Origin: Ostrinia nubilalis
Taxonomy: Eukaryota; Arthropoda; Insecta; Lepidoptera; Crambidae
Length of the DNA: 64,000 bases
Assembly: GCF_963855985.1 (NCBI RefSeq)
Contig: NC_087090.1
Location: forward strand, 14,940,501-15,004,500
Reading direction: 5' to 3'
Positions 1-10,332 of this stretch are shown here, piece after piece (position 1 is the stretch's first letter; each line of letters begins with the position of its first letter). The notes under the pieces are model-generated. The model was given only the letters and a program-made list of their open reading frames with translations. It did no database searches and was not told where the DNA came from. The translations under genes were made by a program, and so were the position numbers.

Positions 1-638
1 ACTACTGAACTTATTTGTTTATTTATTTTTATTATGATGACATAGGACTGCTCTGATGATAGAGCTGAAAGATGGCCATAGGAACTCCTTAATAAAACGA
101 CACATGAGTTTGGGCTTCTTTGATTTGTATTAACGCGTACTTTAAACCTATATGTATACTTTTTTGAGCACTTAAATAAAAGCTTCTACACTCCCCAGTG
201 AGTACCTAAGAAAAATCCTTCATTTGCCATTGGTAAATTAAACAGGGCTCCAGCAGTGGAAACTAGAGTCTAAATGATCTAATGATGATGATGGTTGTAG
301 TGATAATGACAACCTCTTTCAAAACCTTATTTAAAACACTTTTCCAAGCTTCACATCTTTTGAAACATTCATATTGTAAGAATTAGGAATTTCAAAGATT
401 AACAGGCAACCCTAGCCAGCCCTTCGTTAGGGCGCTTGAGTTTGGTTTATTCTTGATATTTATGGGCCCAGCTTACATTTGTATTTGCATTAAAGGCGGA
501 TTCCGAGGCGCTGTTTACCTTATGCCTAGTTTTCCCGTTCTTCTACCCCTGTATGTTCTTATTTTTTTCCAAGCCTTAATCTATCAAAAGTAATTTCGCT
601 CTATTTACATAAATAGTCAAAAAGCTTACACATTTTAA
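1..638. other. Intergenic, repeat-derived, no gene seen
   Basis: No coding region is supported. Bases about 40-175 resemble 4300-4430 (shared words such as GGCCATAGGAACTCC and GAGTTTGGG), so this is one copy of an interspersed repeat. Bases 245-295 look like a degraded 3' tail of an RTE-type element (CAGTGG followed by an ATGATG tract). Confidence 0.5.
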
Positions 639-768
639 GCCTAGGGACAGACCACCCACTTTTTGCCGGACGATTGTTGGGTCGGGCTGTTAATTAGTAT
701 GAAGGTGGATGGAAGTGCGCACATTACACCGATTTGGTATCTGCCGATTGCCCAACTATCGGCCGACT
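639..768. mobile_element. MITE family D, copy 1 (truncated)
   Basis: The segment shares GACAGACCACCCACTTTTT, TGTTGGGTCGGGCTG, AGTGCGCACATTACACCGAT and CAACTATCGGCCGACTA with the copies at 769-1287 and 6070-6244. Its right terminal repeat is missing exactly where the next copy starts, so the second copy probably inserted into or beside it. Confidence 0.55.
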
Positions 769-1287
769 AAGCCTAGGCGCAGACCACCGACTTTTTTTGC
801 CGATAGTTGGGCCCGATTCCAACTTGTATGAAGAATCGACCGATAACAAACCGATGTAATGTTTTGTTTTTTTTATTCACAACGAGGATGCTCTTGGCCT
901 GTATCTCATCTGATGGTAAGTGACGATCAGGCCGAAGGTGGAAGCGAGCTTCACCCGGAATCCTCAACCACGGAGGAACTGGCTATCTTACCTCTAAATG
1001 CCGGAACACAACAATGCTGTTAACATTGTTGTTATGGCGACAGACTTAAGTAAGATGGTGGTAGCTTGCCAGGCGGACTTAGAACAAGCCCTACCACCAA
1101 CCAAACCGAACAGATAAATCTGCCCCCACTGGGAATTGAACCCGGGACCTCTGCGACTGAAGCAGGTGGTCTTACCGCTAGACCACAGAGGTGGTTGTGG
1201 GCACTTTCGTACCATGTCCATACTGATTAACAGCCCGACCTAACTATCGGCCAACTAAAAGTCGGTGGTCTGCGCTTAGGCTAAAAG
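769..1287. mobile_element. MITE family D, copy 2, split by a SINE
   Basis: Terminal inverted repeats are visible: AGCCTAGGCGCAGACCACCG at the left matches the reverse complement of the right end, CGGTGGTCTGCGCTTAGGCT. The subterminal motif CGATAGTTGGGCC / AACTATCGGCC is shared with the compact copy at 6070-6244. The middle (862-1194) is a tRNA-headed SINE absent from that compact copy, so the MITE is older than the SINE insertion. Confidence 0.65.
862..1194 (-). mobile_element. tRNA-derived SINE, copy 1
   Basis: Read on the minus strand, the element begins with a tRNA-like head: an A-box-like TGGTCTAGCGGTAAGACC and a B-box-like GGGTTCAATTCCC. A body with CATCAGATGAGATACAGGCC and an A-rich tail at the low-coordinate end follow. 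A second copy lies at 12415-12746. Such elements are transcribed by RNA polymerase III and mobilised by a partner LINE (known for SINEs in general); the partner is not identified here. The apparent 75-aa and 64-aa reading frames inside it are not genes. Confidence 0.75.
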
Positions 1288-1449
1288 TTATAGTCAGCAA
1301 GGAGTCTAAATCGTACACTGTAAATTATCCTTTTCGTCACATCCGAGTTCTATATCGTATAACTACAACGGAAGAACTATTTTCACAAAGAAAACCAATA
1401 TTTCTGTGTTTGAGTAGTTCTGTTTATTATTTGACCAAACAGTACGTAC

Positions 1450-1843
1450 TAGACAAAGAGCTAGAGAACGCCAGACCTACGTCATTTTATAAAAGCTGAA
1501 AGTTTGTCAGCGTATGCTCCCAATATAGGTTAGAATCTTGGTGAATCATGAAGTTTGGGTCATCGTGGCTTTTTTTGGATAGCTGCCAAAGGGCAGATAT
1601 CCAAAAAAAACTGTCTGGCAAGGAGTTGGAACTGTCAAAACTGTCTGGCTGATGAGGAAACTACTTCTAATTATTGCCCAAATATTATACATAAAAATCA
1701 GCTTTTATGGTATAGCTGCCAAAGCCACGATGACCCACACTTCATGATTCACCAGTATTCTAACCTATATTAGGAGCATACGCTGACAAACTTTCAGGTT
1801 TTATAAAATGACGTAGGTTTGGCGTTCACTAGCTCTTTGTCTA
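1450..1843. mobile_element. Foldback MITE with about 118-bp arms and TA flanks
   Basis: The arm from 1452 (GACAAAGAGCTAG...) is repeated as its reverse complement ending at 1841 (...CTAGCTCTTTGTC). Internal matches are AACCTATATT, GGAGCATACGCTGACAAA and ACCTACGTCATTTTATAAAA. TA dinucleotides flank both ends, as expected from Tc1/mariner-type integration. There is no transposase reading frame. Confidence 0.75.
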
Positions 1844-3159
1844 TACAGACGATGATGGAATCTCAAGATAAGTAGCATCTTACGTAGTTGTAATAGGTAC
1901 GATTTTACGATAAAAACTTATACTGATGTGTTGACTGCCATATTCGGAAATTGAATTCTATCAAGAGTAGAAAAGGATTCATTTTACGCTAATCGGTGTC
2001 TGACATTGACGTGGAAAGGCGCCCTCGATAGGTAATAAATGAAAGACATGTTTTATCTCTAATTACCTATCTTCTTTTTTAGGGTTCCGTAGTCAAATAA
2101 GCAAAACGGAACCCTTATAGATTCGTCATGTCTGTCTGTCCGTCCGTATATCTCTATTTGTAATAGGGATTTTTATAGGCTTTTGGAGAAACTTCAAGAC
2201 TAAAAGACATCCCTAGAGATTTCGATTTAGATTCTTTCTCTCAACAAAATACGAGGAATAGTAGACATAAAAAATACATTAAGTAATGTTTCCCAGGAAA
2301 TAAATTCTCCAAATTGACGATTGTCTAATATAAATGAAGATAATATATGAAGTACAGACGGCATATCAAGTCTATCAATAGAGTTTATGTCGTTCTATTA
2401 GTAGGTATACATACAGGGTGTGGCGTAAATAGTGGTCCACAGCAAAAGGATCGATACACTGTACACTGAGGTACCACATATTACCAGTATTTAAAAAAAA
2501 ATATGTTAAAGGGTGTTCAAAAATAAAGGTACAAAAAATAAAGGTCAACCTATTTGCTAGTAGTTAGTATAAGTAGGTAGGTATATGCCCACGAAATAAG
2601 GGCTGTTTAAATATTTGCTTGATTAAGTAACGAAAATTGAAGCGTTTGTAATAAAGTTAGGTATTTGGTGATTGGAAGTAGGCCTAATCAATTTAATTTT
2701 GATGGAAAAATAAATTGATATACATTATTGAGACCTTTTATAATTTACACGTGTCGCGTGGGTGAAGGACTTGTTTAAACGCTACTCGATTATACCCGAT
2801 TTAGAACTTTTATTGAAACACCCAACACACTAAAATTGTAACACCTACTGATGTAAACCCATTTTCGCAAAATATATGATTTTATTTGATTTATTGGGGG
2901 AAATCTACCCAATTAGATAAGGTAATTAATTGGGTAGTTTGACTCGCAGGAATCCTCGTCATCCAGTGTGTGGGTTGTAACAACTGAGGACAACCATTTT
3001 GTAAAACTATTAGCTTCACACAAGGAACTAAACTAAACAGGCTACGAATGGCTCATCTTTTTTTATTAATATTTCTGTTATGAAGAGGTTGATTCAAGCC
3101 TTCAATGTCCTTAACCAAATTGGGAACAAATAGACAGATATTTTGCCGGAACTAATTCC
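1844..3159. other. Intergenic, AT-rich, one repeat fragment
   Basis: No gene is supported. Around 2078-2250 the words AGGGTTCCGTAG, AACGGAACCCTTATAG and TGTCTGTCTGTCCG form a fragment of a repeat type widely seen in moth and butterfly DNA (family name not assigned). The rest shows no recognisable structure. Confidence 0.5.
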
Positions 3160-3385
3160 ACCCTCTCCTTTCCTTTAGATGTCGTAAAAGGCAACTAAGG
3201 GAGAACTAGAGACATTATTACTGTGCCGATTTGACTAATTCTACCCCCTCTATTCCAGTAGATGTAAGAGGCTACTAAGGGAGAACTAGCCTCTCTTTAT
3301 GTTTGGACAGCATTTGACTGGTAAATTAGCCATGGTCGTCCTCCTGCAGTGGAGTCTATAAATAAATGATGATGATGATAATGAC
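3160..3385 (+). mobile_element. Short RTE-like relic: 5' UTR motif joined to 3' tail
   Basis: Two copies of the words TAGATGTCGTAAAAGGC / TAGATGTAAGAGGC and CTAAGGGAGAACTAG precede CTGCAGTGGAGT and an ATGATGATG tract. The first motif resembles the untranslated start of the RTE element at 13224 (TGTCGTAAGAGGCGAC), and the second its 3' tail. No coding sequence lies between. It looks like a non-autonomous RTE derivative or internally deleted copy. Confidence 0.5.
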
Positions 3386-3417
3386 GACACAACAATTTTA
3401 CCTACGTAGAGCGTTCA

Positions 3418-3582
3418 ACTTTTAGGGCTATATTTCACCGGGACACCATGGCCGCGCAACCAGTCGCCGCTACCAACAAAATGTATACAACTTTGCGCAA
3501 CCAAACGGACACCAGGTGAGTCTATAGAGTTGTATACATTTTGTTGGTAGCCGGCGACTGGTGAAATATAGCCCTTAAATTT
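3418..3582. mobile_element. Foldback MITE, about 165 bp
   Basis: AGGGCTATATTTCACC and CTACCAACAAAATGTATACA on the left are matched by TGTATACATTTTGTTGGTAG and GGTGAAATATAGCCCT on the right. The left arm carries about 20 extra bases (around GGGACACCATGGCCGCG) absent from the right arm. No reading frame. Confidence 0.7.
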
Positions 3583-3850
3583 TGAATAATGAGGCGGCAG
3601 AAGTTTAGCTAGCAATAAAAAAAACTGAAATGTTGAGTCTGAAACAAATAGTCTTTGTGTGTAGATCGTCCTTGACGTCTACTTAGATGAAATGTTTACC
3701 CAAAACAAGCAAAATTGCTTTATAGTGAGTGCCTTTTACGCATTCGATCACGAGACGCGCGAAAATAGTTTTTATGTAGAAATATATTTTTATTACATGT
3801 GCTACATTCGCTATGATCAAGTTTTTTTGCCAAAGTACCTAACTCCTTTA

Positions 3851-3967
3851 CGTTGAGTTGCACCACCTTTCTTTAACCGTAACTATAACCATAACCAGTG
3901 GTTTTTGTCTGAAGTTTGACAGACTTTTGACCTTTGTTACAGTTAAAGTAAGATGGTGCAACTCAAC
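3851..3967. mobile_element. MITE family A, copy 1
   Basis: Terminal inverted repeats GTTGAGTTGCACCACCTTTC and AGATGGTGCAACTCAAC flank a core with ACCGTAACTATAACC. Three further copies occur at 4004-4759 (interrupted), 11381-11506 and 62658-62758, which defines a family of about 100-125 bp. Confidence 0.75.
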
Positions 3968-4189
3968 CTTAGAAATACAGAAGAAAATACAGTGTGATAT
4001 ATTAGGCTGAGCTGCAGCATCTTACTTTAACTTTGACAAACGTCAAAAATCTGTCAAACCCCACAAAAAAAACAAATACACAAACCTTCTCAGCACTGGC
4101 CCATTTATTGTCCAGAAGCAGTGGTAGGGTTAATACTGGGACGTGTAAAGGTGCTTTTTTTTTACAAGCTTTATATTGACTTCACTTGT

Positions 4190-4440
4190 TAGTATGTGTG
4201 GGACAAATCTTGCAACTGAATTTAAGACCAGTTCTCCTCAACCGATTGAGCTGAAATTTGGTGTACTTATGTAAGTACGATGACAATGCAATATTATGGT
4301 ACCATTGAGCTGGTCTGATGCTGGAGTCGGGAGGTGGCCATAGGAACTCCTAAACAAAACGGCGGAAACTCATCGAGTTTGGGTTCGTTGGATTTGTCTT
4401 TTCGAGCACTTTAGTGTTAGATAATGTCCAGGGTTCTGAG
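4190..4440. repeat. Interspersed repeat shared with 40-175
   Basis: Shares GGCCATAGGAACTCC, GAGTTTGGG and TTGGATTTGT with the left edge of the window and carries words such as TGAGCTGAAATTTGGT. Family unknown. It lies inside the interrupted MITE A copy. Confidence 0.5.
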
Positions 4441-4483
4441 ATTAAGATATAACTAAAAAGTGTAAAATAAAATTATAATAAAA

Positions 4484-4633
4484 ATAAACTGTTTTAAAAA
4501 CAAGCTTTTATTCTGAATTTCGAAAGCTTGTAGCGCAAACAGAGAAAAAGAGGAATAAATTCCATGCGCGATACAAGCTTTCGAAATTCAGAATAAAAGC
4601 TTGTTTTTAAAAAAGTTTATTTTTATTATAATT
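4484..4633. mobile_element. Hairpin MITE, about 150 bp
   Basis: The left arm contains AACAAGCTTTTATTCTGAAT and TTTCGAAAGCTTGTA; the right arm contains TACAAGCTTTCGAAA and ATTCAGAATAAAAGCTTGTT. The arms pair over about 50 bp with a short loop. No reading frame. Confidence 0.7.
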
Positions 4634-4811
4634 TTTTAAAAGCCTATTTGCAAAAATAAATGAGTTTTATGATTTTTATGAGTTTAAAACTCATCTCTCT
4701 CAACTCACTGGTTAAGATTATTAATGTTACGGTTAAAATAAGGTGGTGCAACTCAGCCTGCCTTTTGCATGTTATACAAAAACTAAACTTAACCTGCGTA
4801 GTCTATGCCTA

Positions 4812-5280
4812 AGTACAGTCACGGAATAAAAAGGTTCGTCAGTTTTCAAATTGATTCCTTCAACGAATCGCGAGCACATATTACCTTTTGAAACTATGTT
4901 ACAGAATGATCTCGAGTTAGAGAAAATAATCTTTAACTGTTCGTCAGTAAAGTTCAAAATTATTCAGATCAAAGTTGTTTGACGATTTATCTTGTCAAGA
5001 AGATTATTATGATTGATAAACTAAAACCTACTTGTTGGTTCAACCTGCCATTATTAATTCTATTAAATAAAAAAAACTATTGTCAATTGGTCAATGTCAT
5101 CATTGCATTGCACTGATGGGATAGAAAAATAAACAAGCAAAACAGCAAACGTCATATTTATTTAAATGTTAGCAGCACTGTTTCTTGCACTGTTATGTTG
5201 GCAGGTTTGACTCTTACAGTACCTAGTGCAAGCGAAAACCGACACTAAGGTGACGAACCTTTTCATTCCGCGACTGTACA
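4812..5280. mobile_element. TIR element, about 470 bp
   Basis: GTACAGTCACGGAATAAAAA and GGTTCGTC at the left are inverted as GACGAACC and TTTTCATTCCGCGACTGTAC at the right. No transposase reading frame lies between them, so it is a non-autonomous DNA transposon. Confidence 0.65.
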
Positions 5281-5565
5281 TGACTACAAAAGTTAGTTGT
5301 TTAGTCACACTGAAATCAAAACAAAAACTTCGTTACTAAAAGCGTTAAGTATTCAGCAAACATAATTAAGTTAAGAAACTGCTGAATGCGCGTCCTGAAA
5401 TCACGAGAATCAAACTGGGCACCTTCGGAAACTTTGCAGTCTTCAGTGGAAATATACGGGCAGTTATCGTGAAACACCGACTATTAGAAGTAGAAGAATT
5501 AAATCAAATGTCTTTATTGCTTCATGTATTCGTAGGTTCAAAAGTCCTTACATAGTAAACTTATA

Positions 5566-5680
5566 CCCGTTTTCACTATCAATCCCTAATTTTTAAATGA
5601 ACGCTATCAAAACAAAATTCCTGTTATGTTTTACCATAATATAGGTCACTTAAAAATTAGAGATTGATGGTGAAAACGGG
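5566..5680. mobile_element. MITE family B, copy 1
   Basis: CCCGTTTTCACTATCAATCC and CTAATTTTTAA are inverted at the right end as TTAAAAATTAG and GATTGATGGTGAAAACGGG. The core contains AAAACAAAATTCCTGTTATG. Further copies are at 12842-12943, 51094-51171 and 52800-52913. Confidence 0.75.
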
Positions 5681-5732
5681 CAATAGACTCGTAATTTAAG
5701 CCTACGGCTTGCAAGTACAATAAGGTTTCGCC

Positions 5733-5791
5733 AAATTTCTAACGGCGTCTACAAAGAAATAACATATCTTTGTAGACGCCGTTAGAAATTT
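5733..5791. repeat. Perfect 24-bp hairpin
   Basis: AAATTTCTAACGGCGTCTAC continuing to AAAG (5733-5756) is exactly reversed and complemented at 5768-5791, leaving an 11-base loop. It is probably the remnant of a tiny MITE, although the size would also suit a small hairpin RNA. There is no evidence of transcription. Confidence 0.7.
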
Positions 5792-6069
5792 TGAATCATC
5801 GTAATCATCAGGTCATCAAGTGCCCACTGCATATGCACACACGACACTCTTTAATTCACTAGAGGTAATTAGAGGATTCTGGATTAGACCTACACTTCTC
5901 ACGCTAGAGTGGTTGAGGAGGCCTAATTTTCGCATATTTGTTGCCCTTTACGACATCCACGAAAAGATTTAGAATGGCCTTATTCTACTTTACGAGGCTT
6001 GTGGTTCCAGCAGAGAAAGCAGAGTAAACGTATGTCCTAAATCCAAATGATGGTGATACTGATGTTTAA

Positions 6070-6244
6070 GAGTAGGCGCACACCGTTGATTTTTCGTCGG
6101 CCGATAGTTTAGTCGGGCAGTTGATCAGTATGGGCATGTATGGGAGTGCGCACACTACGCCGATTCGATTTGGCCGATTCTTCATACAAATTAAAATCTG
6201 GCACAACTATCGGCCAACTAAAAATCAACGGTGTGCGCCTACTC
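6070..6244. mobile_element. MITE family D, copy 3 (complete)
   Basis: The 25-bp terminal repeats are perfect (GAGTAGGCGCACACCGTTGA followed by TTTTT). Both ends continue into a GGCCGATAGTT-type subterminal block. It is the compact reference for the two copies near 0.6-1.3 kb. Confidence 0.75.
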
Positions 6245-6453
6245 AGCTCTAACGGGCCCGCCCTGCCTACTGTCCCGTATGCTTTCAGGCCCCGAAAGTC
6301 TGTCGGCTGCTAAATAATGCCCTTTTGTAATCGAGTTGACGTTCCATCCCTCGCCGCGACCCGAGTGCGATATTAATCGATTCCTACCCGAGAAATAATT
6401 TGGTGGTCGTGTGGAGCATTACACATACTTTGGCTTGGAAAAGTTGTTGGACA

Positions 6454-6489
6454 GCCTCCTAAAACAAGGTGGAACTTGTTTTAGGAGGC
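6454..6489. repeat. Perfect 15-bp hairpin, 6-base loop
   Basis: GCCTCCTAAAACAAG, then GTGGAA, then CTTGTTTTAGGAGGC. It is isolated and lies in non-coding DNA. Confidence 0.65.
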
Positions 6490-6891
6490 TTATCGTGTAA
6501 TCATATCGTATTAGGTCATCATAATATGACATAATATTACCTACTTCATGTCACACAGTGAAAAATGGGACTATTGGAACCAACCCACTGTGAAACAAAA
6601 AAGTTGTACTGCGACTCTAGTTATCTACTTTTGATTTTCATTTGAGTTTATGTAAAGAAAGATTTCGCAGACCTTAAAAAATAAAAAGATCCCAGTCACA
6701 GGATTAGTGGTATTATCAACATGTCATTGTCTATTTACCGTTATTTTTAACAACAGAACATTAACTTCAATAGCTGTGCCTATTTCTATGACAGGAACTG
6801 CAATTATTAGTACTTAGTTTCTGTTCATCTCAACGCTTTTTCTTATAAAACTTAGCACCATTTTCACATTTACTTACGTATTTATATGATA

Positions 6892-7115
6892 ACTAGCTTT
6901 CCGCCCGCGGCTTCGCCCGCGTTGGATTTTGTCTGTCACAGTAAAACTTTATCGCGCGCGTCCCTGTTTCAAAAACCGGGATAAAAACTATCTTATGTCC
7001 TTTCCCGGGACTGAAATTATCTCTATGCCAAATTTCATCAAAATCGGTTGAGTGGTTTAGGCGTGAAAGCAAGACAGACAGAGTTACTTTCGCATTTATA
7101 ATATTAGTATGGATT
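6892..7115 (-). mobile_element. Helitron-like non-autonomous element, copy 1
   Basis: On the minus strand it runs from ATAATATTATAAATGCGAAAG-type sequence through a CTGTCTGTCTTGC tract to a short GC-rich hairpin (GCGGGCGAAGCCGCGGGCGG) and the terminal AAAGCTAG. A 3' hairpin followed by CTAG is the classical Helitron end. A close plus-strand relative lies at 47971-48191 and a truncated one at the right window edge. Confidence 0.55.
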
Positions 7116-7844
7116 ACGTATCCTAGGAAAATAATAACACTTGCGAATACCATTTCCGCGCCACCTGTCTCCCATCGTCAATCATCCAGCAAAATATTAA
7201 AGGCTGATGCGTCGGTGACAAACAATAAAGTTTTTTCATATCTCAAGTGTCGCGGTGACAGTTCTTATTAGTTTCGCCATAAGGCTGTGTTTCCATCAAC
7301 CTTTGTTGTAGCTAAGCGGTGAAATAGGAAGAAAATTACTAAGAAGATTGTAGTTTTTTCTATAGAATAGTGTAATTTAATTGAAAATCTAAATACTCCT
7401 AACCGATTGTAATCTAATGAGCTCAAACACGATGATCTGCCTCTTGAATTCTTTTTTTGTTAAAATTAAATGGTAGAGAGGTAGGCCGAGTAAAACGTAG
7501 ATTTCAGGTGATTCCTCAGCACGAAGTAAATACAAATGAAGAGCAACCAACCGCGGCGTAAGTGTGTATAACCTTAGTGATCGCTATTAAACTGCCGCCG
7601 TAAATAAATAGGGTTAATATAGCCCTGGTGAAAAGGGCCTAATATCTAAATTAATTATCAAACCCACGAATAACGTATACCGAAAAATATCTTGCAAAAG
7701 ATGAGCGAGAGTTGTACCTACTTGCACAAACGGTGGATAAGCGACCTTAAGCTACAAATATGAGTATATGCGAGAAAGTTGAGCTGTCCGAGGATGTGTA
7801 GCGGACTAAACGATGATGTTAAGATAATTTAAGTTTGGACTTAC
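7116..7844. other. Non-coding, probably inside a minus-strand intron
   Basis: No coding region or recognisable repeat is seen. If the leader exons at 7845-7900 and 8991-9109 are right, everything to the left is intron of that gene. Confidence 0.4.
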
Positions 7845-7900
7845 CCAACTGTTGATGCTGCACAGATGGCGATCAGCTACGAGTTCTGACTCGCGGTAAT
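7845..7900 (-). other. Predicted untranslated leader exon 2 of an off-window gene
   Basis: On the minus strand the sequence TTTTTTTACAG (acceptor) precedes a 56-bp segment that ends with GTTGG followed by GTAAGTCC (donor). It contains no ATG. It is about 1.1 kb downstream of the promoter and exon 1 at 9109-8991, in the same direction. One frame stays open through it (TAC CGC GAG ...), so partial coding cannot be excluded. This is inference from splice signals only. Confidence 0.5.
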
Positions 7901-8047
7901 CTGTAAAAAAATATTAAAAAAATTAAATTAGCACACCTTGTTTATTCAGCTTCTTCGCACAGGCGTGAAGTATATTTTGTTTATTAATAAATAAAGCTAT
8001 AATATAACTTGAACACATCATACTAAGTCATACCTACTCTTAAATTC

Positions 8048-8125
8048 ATCATCATCATCTTTTCAGCCACATGACGTCCACTGCTGAACATAGTCCTCCA
8101 CCAATGATTTCCACACCTGGTTGGC
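8048..8125 (-). mobile_element. RTE 3' end fragment
   Basis: The minus-strand sequence matches the C-terminal and tail region of the RTE element at 13224-16385 (plus-strand words TTTCAGCCACATGACGTCCAC and CCAATGATTTCCAC, read in reverse). It is a 5'-truncated copy. Confidence 0.65.
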
Positions 8126-8990
8126 CTGTGTATTAATTTTTATGTGTCATCTGTAAGATTTACCAAAAAAGATAAAAATATATCCAAGATTTATGTTGAA
8201 GCCTTTTTAATTTAGTAAAATATCTGTGTGCATAGTTTCTTAGCAAAACCACACAAGACTAGAGCTAAAACATCCTTAGTTTGCTCAACCAGTCATTAAC
8301 CTGTTTAAGAATATACTTACGTAAGTAGGTATAGCTTTTATATGATAAATGATAAGGTTACGAAGACAAAATACCTACCCACCTATCTCTGAAATTTGTT
8401 TAGGAAGGACTGCTCATTACTGGAGCTCCTTTGACTGGAAAGATAAACATAGGTTCAAAGCAACATGCACCCTCACTGTGATAAGCACTCAATGTTAGGA
8501 TGACACGGGCCAAGTGATTTAAAGTTAGCTATCGTACTTAGGGATAACACTTTGTGTATATTTTTTTTACTTAACGGGTTTTTATCATACCTAATCCTAT
8601 ACATACCATCATATTCTACTAATTGAAAATGTGAAAGTTTGCAAGGATGGTGGGATGTTTGTGACTCTTTCACGCAAAAACTACTGAATTTCATTTTGAT
8701 GAAACTACGATATTATTGTTTACACATTAGAATAACTTTAAGGTTATAATTATTGTGAGTTAATTATCAAAATTACAATTAAAGTAAAAGGAGTTGAGGA
8801 ATAATATTACCAGAACGACAATGGCATGGCGTAGGTAAATAATAAGTTTTATTAATAAAAACACAAATCATTTCCAAATCGATCAAAATATTTCATAATT
8901 AAAATATTAATGACATAAAAATCAAACCATCACTTATTCCTCATTTTATATTAATTAATTTGCAATTAATACATAAAAAAAATAACTAAC
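8126..8990. other. AT-rich, probable first intron of the minus-strand gene
   Basis: No coding signal. It lies between the donor at 8990 and the acceptor at 7901 and contains the RTE fragment at its low-coordinate end. Confidence 0.4.
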
Positions 8991-9109
8991 CTTGCTTTGC
9001 TCGAACAGTATCTCCACCAAAATAACTCACAAACACACAACAAACACTTTAAAACACTTCACAAACTTTTCCCGAGACGTCTGCTCACGGCAGAGGTTGG
9101 ATAGCGACT
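8991..9109 (-). other. Predicted untranslated leader exon 1 of an off-window gene
   Basis: The 119-bp segment starts at the initiator A at 9109 and ends with GCAAAGCAAG immediately before the donor GTTAGT (8990 downward). It has no ATG and a GTGTTTGTTGTGTGTTTGTG stretch of the sort common in insect leaders. With the promoter motifs at 9078-9111 and a matching second exon at 7845-7900, it suggests a spliced 5' UTR whose coding exons lie left of the window. The product is unknown. Confidence 0.55.
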
Positions 9110-9111
9110 GA
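9078..9111 (-). promoter_or_regulatory. TATA-less Inr + DPE core promoter
   Basis: On the minus strand TCAGT (9111-9107) matches the arthropod initiator with A(+1) at 9109. The canonical downstream promoter element AGACG falls exactly at +28 to +32 (9082-9078). The spacing between the two is strict for functional Inr-DPE promoters (known from Drosophila), which makes a chance match unlikely. No TATA box is seen 25-30 bases upstream. Confidence 0.6.
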
Positions 9112-9203
9112 CTCTCCGGTGCTCGAATCGCAATAAAGTAAACGTCCGAGTGAGTAATAGAACTTGAATGAATGAGTGAATCGAAGAAGCGAGTTGCCGG
9201 ATC

Positions 9204-9211
9204 TGACGTCA
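9204..9211. promoter_or_regulatory. Perfect CRE (TGACGTCA) about 100 bp upstream of the promoter
   Basis: The palindrome TGACGTCA is the consensus binding site of CREB/ATF-type bZIP factors. It sits at about -95 to -102 relative to the predicted start at 9109, so cAMP or stress signalling may feed into the gene. A single 8-bp match is weak evidence on its own. Confidence 0.4.
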
Positions 9212-10332
9212 GTCGATATCCAATACTAATTAAAAATTAAAATGTATTATTTATTACTAAAGTAATTTTTTAATTATTATTGAAATTATTTATTAATTAT
9301 TATTGAATACGATAAATTTTATTAATTTTCCTAACAAAGTCTAAACGAAGTCAGCCATTCTGTGACTAACTGAATTTCAGACGGGCGAAGCCCCGGAAAA
9401 AATCTAGTCAAATTTTAATGCTGAGTGAAAAACAAAAGTCATGACACTCGTTATGATCCAACTTTTGCCATTTCCCACCTGTTAATTAAAATTAACTTTA
9501 TGATTATGACGTCACGGCGTCGATTAAAGAACTTTTTTAATAACGGCCGGTGTAGGCAAAATGGCGGATAGGTTAATATTAAATTATAAAAACCTTTTGG
9601 CGCTAAAACGCCTTTGTCGGCCTTGCTAGGCTAAGGGGCGATTAGTTAGTTAAATATTAAAGAATTAAACCAACAAACCGCGTAATAATACCTGTCTGAG
9701 TTTGCTAACTAGAAAATACTACTAAAATTAAACCAGTCTTTTCATTACCTACTCTATCGTTTAAAATTAACTGGCAGATACACTTTTTTAAAAGGCAGGT
9801 GCATATAAATCAAGAGAATTTAAATTAACTGGTATTGTTTCATCTTCAAGCGGTGATATTTCATTCATCCACAAAGCCACTTGCTATAAAAGCTTCTTAC
9901 AACAGCTGGAGATGTACTCAGTAGGATTACTTATCTTATTGAAATAATAAGTGCACTAATATTAGTGACAATACAATAATAGTGACTCAACTTAAGCATA
10001 CTTATAAGGAACACTTGCAACTTGTATTGACTTAATTTTAAATGGTGTATAGTTTCTCAAGCAGTGGTTAATAATCTGTTATTGTTTCACTGTATGTTTT
10101 CCAAACAAAATAAAATAAATAAATAAATTAGGTACCTACCTACGGGTGAAAAATGAACATCGCTTTCCTCATCATCATCAGATAATTCTGTCTCAAATAC
10201 GACTCTCTACAATTTTATTTTCCAGAGGTACATGGATCATTTTGACCTATACATTCCACGCCAGGAAAGGGTAATGAAACCAGGCCTTAGCCTCCCCGTC
10301 TAGCTCTTTTGTTTTGACCCTTTATGGCGGAT
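9212..10332. other. Intergenic, AT-rich, no gene seen
   Basis: No coding region. A short relic near 9380-9410 (GGGCGAAGCCCCGG then AAAATCTAGTC) resembles the 3' end of the Helitron-like elements. The rest is unremarkable. Confidence 0.4.

Larger units (their letters stand above)
4004..4759. mobile_element. MITE family A, copy 2, interrupted by later insertions
   Basis: The left half (AGGCTGAGCTGCAGCATCTT, TTGACAAACGTCAAAAATCT) and the right half (TTACGGTTAAAATAAGGTGG, GCAACTCAGCCT) are the two ends of one family A element. They are separated by about 650 bp that the other copies lack. The intervening DNA contains the repeat at 4190-4440 and the hairpin element at 4484-4633, so this is a nested insertion site. 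Confidence 0.65.
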
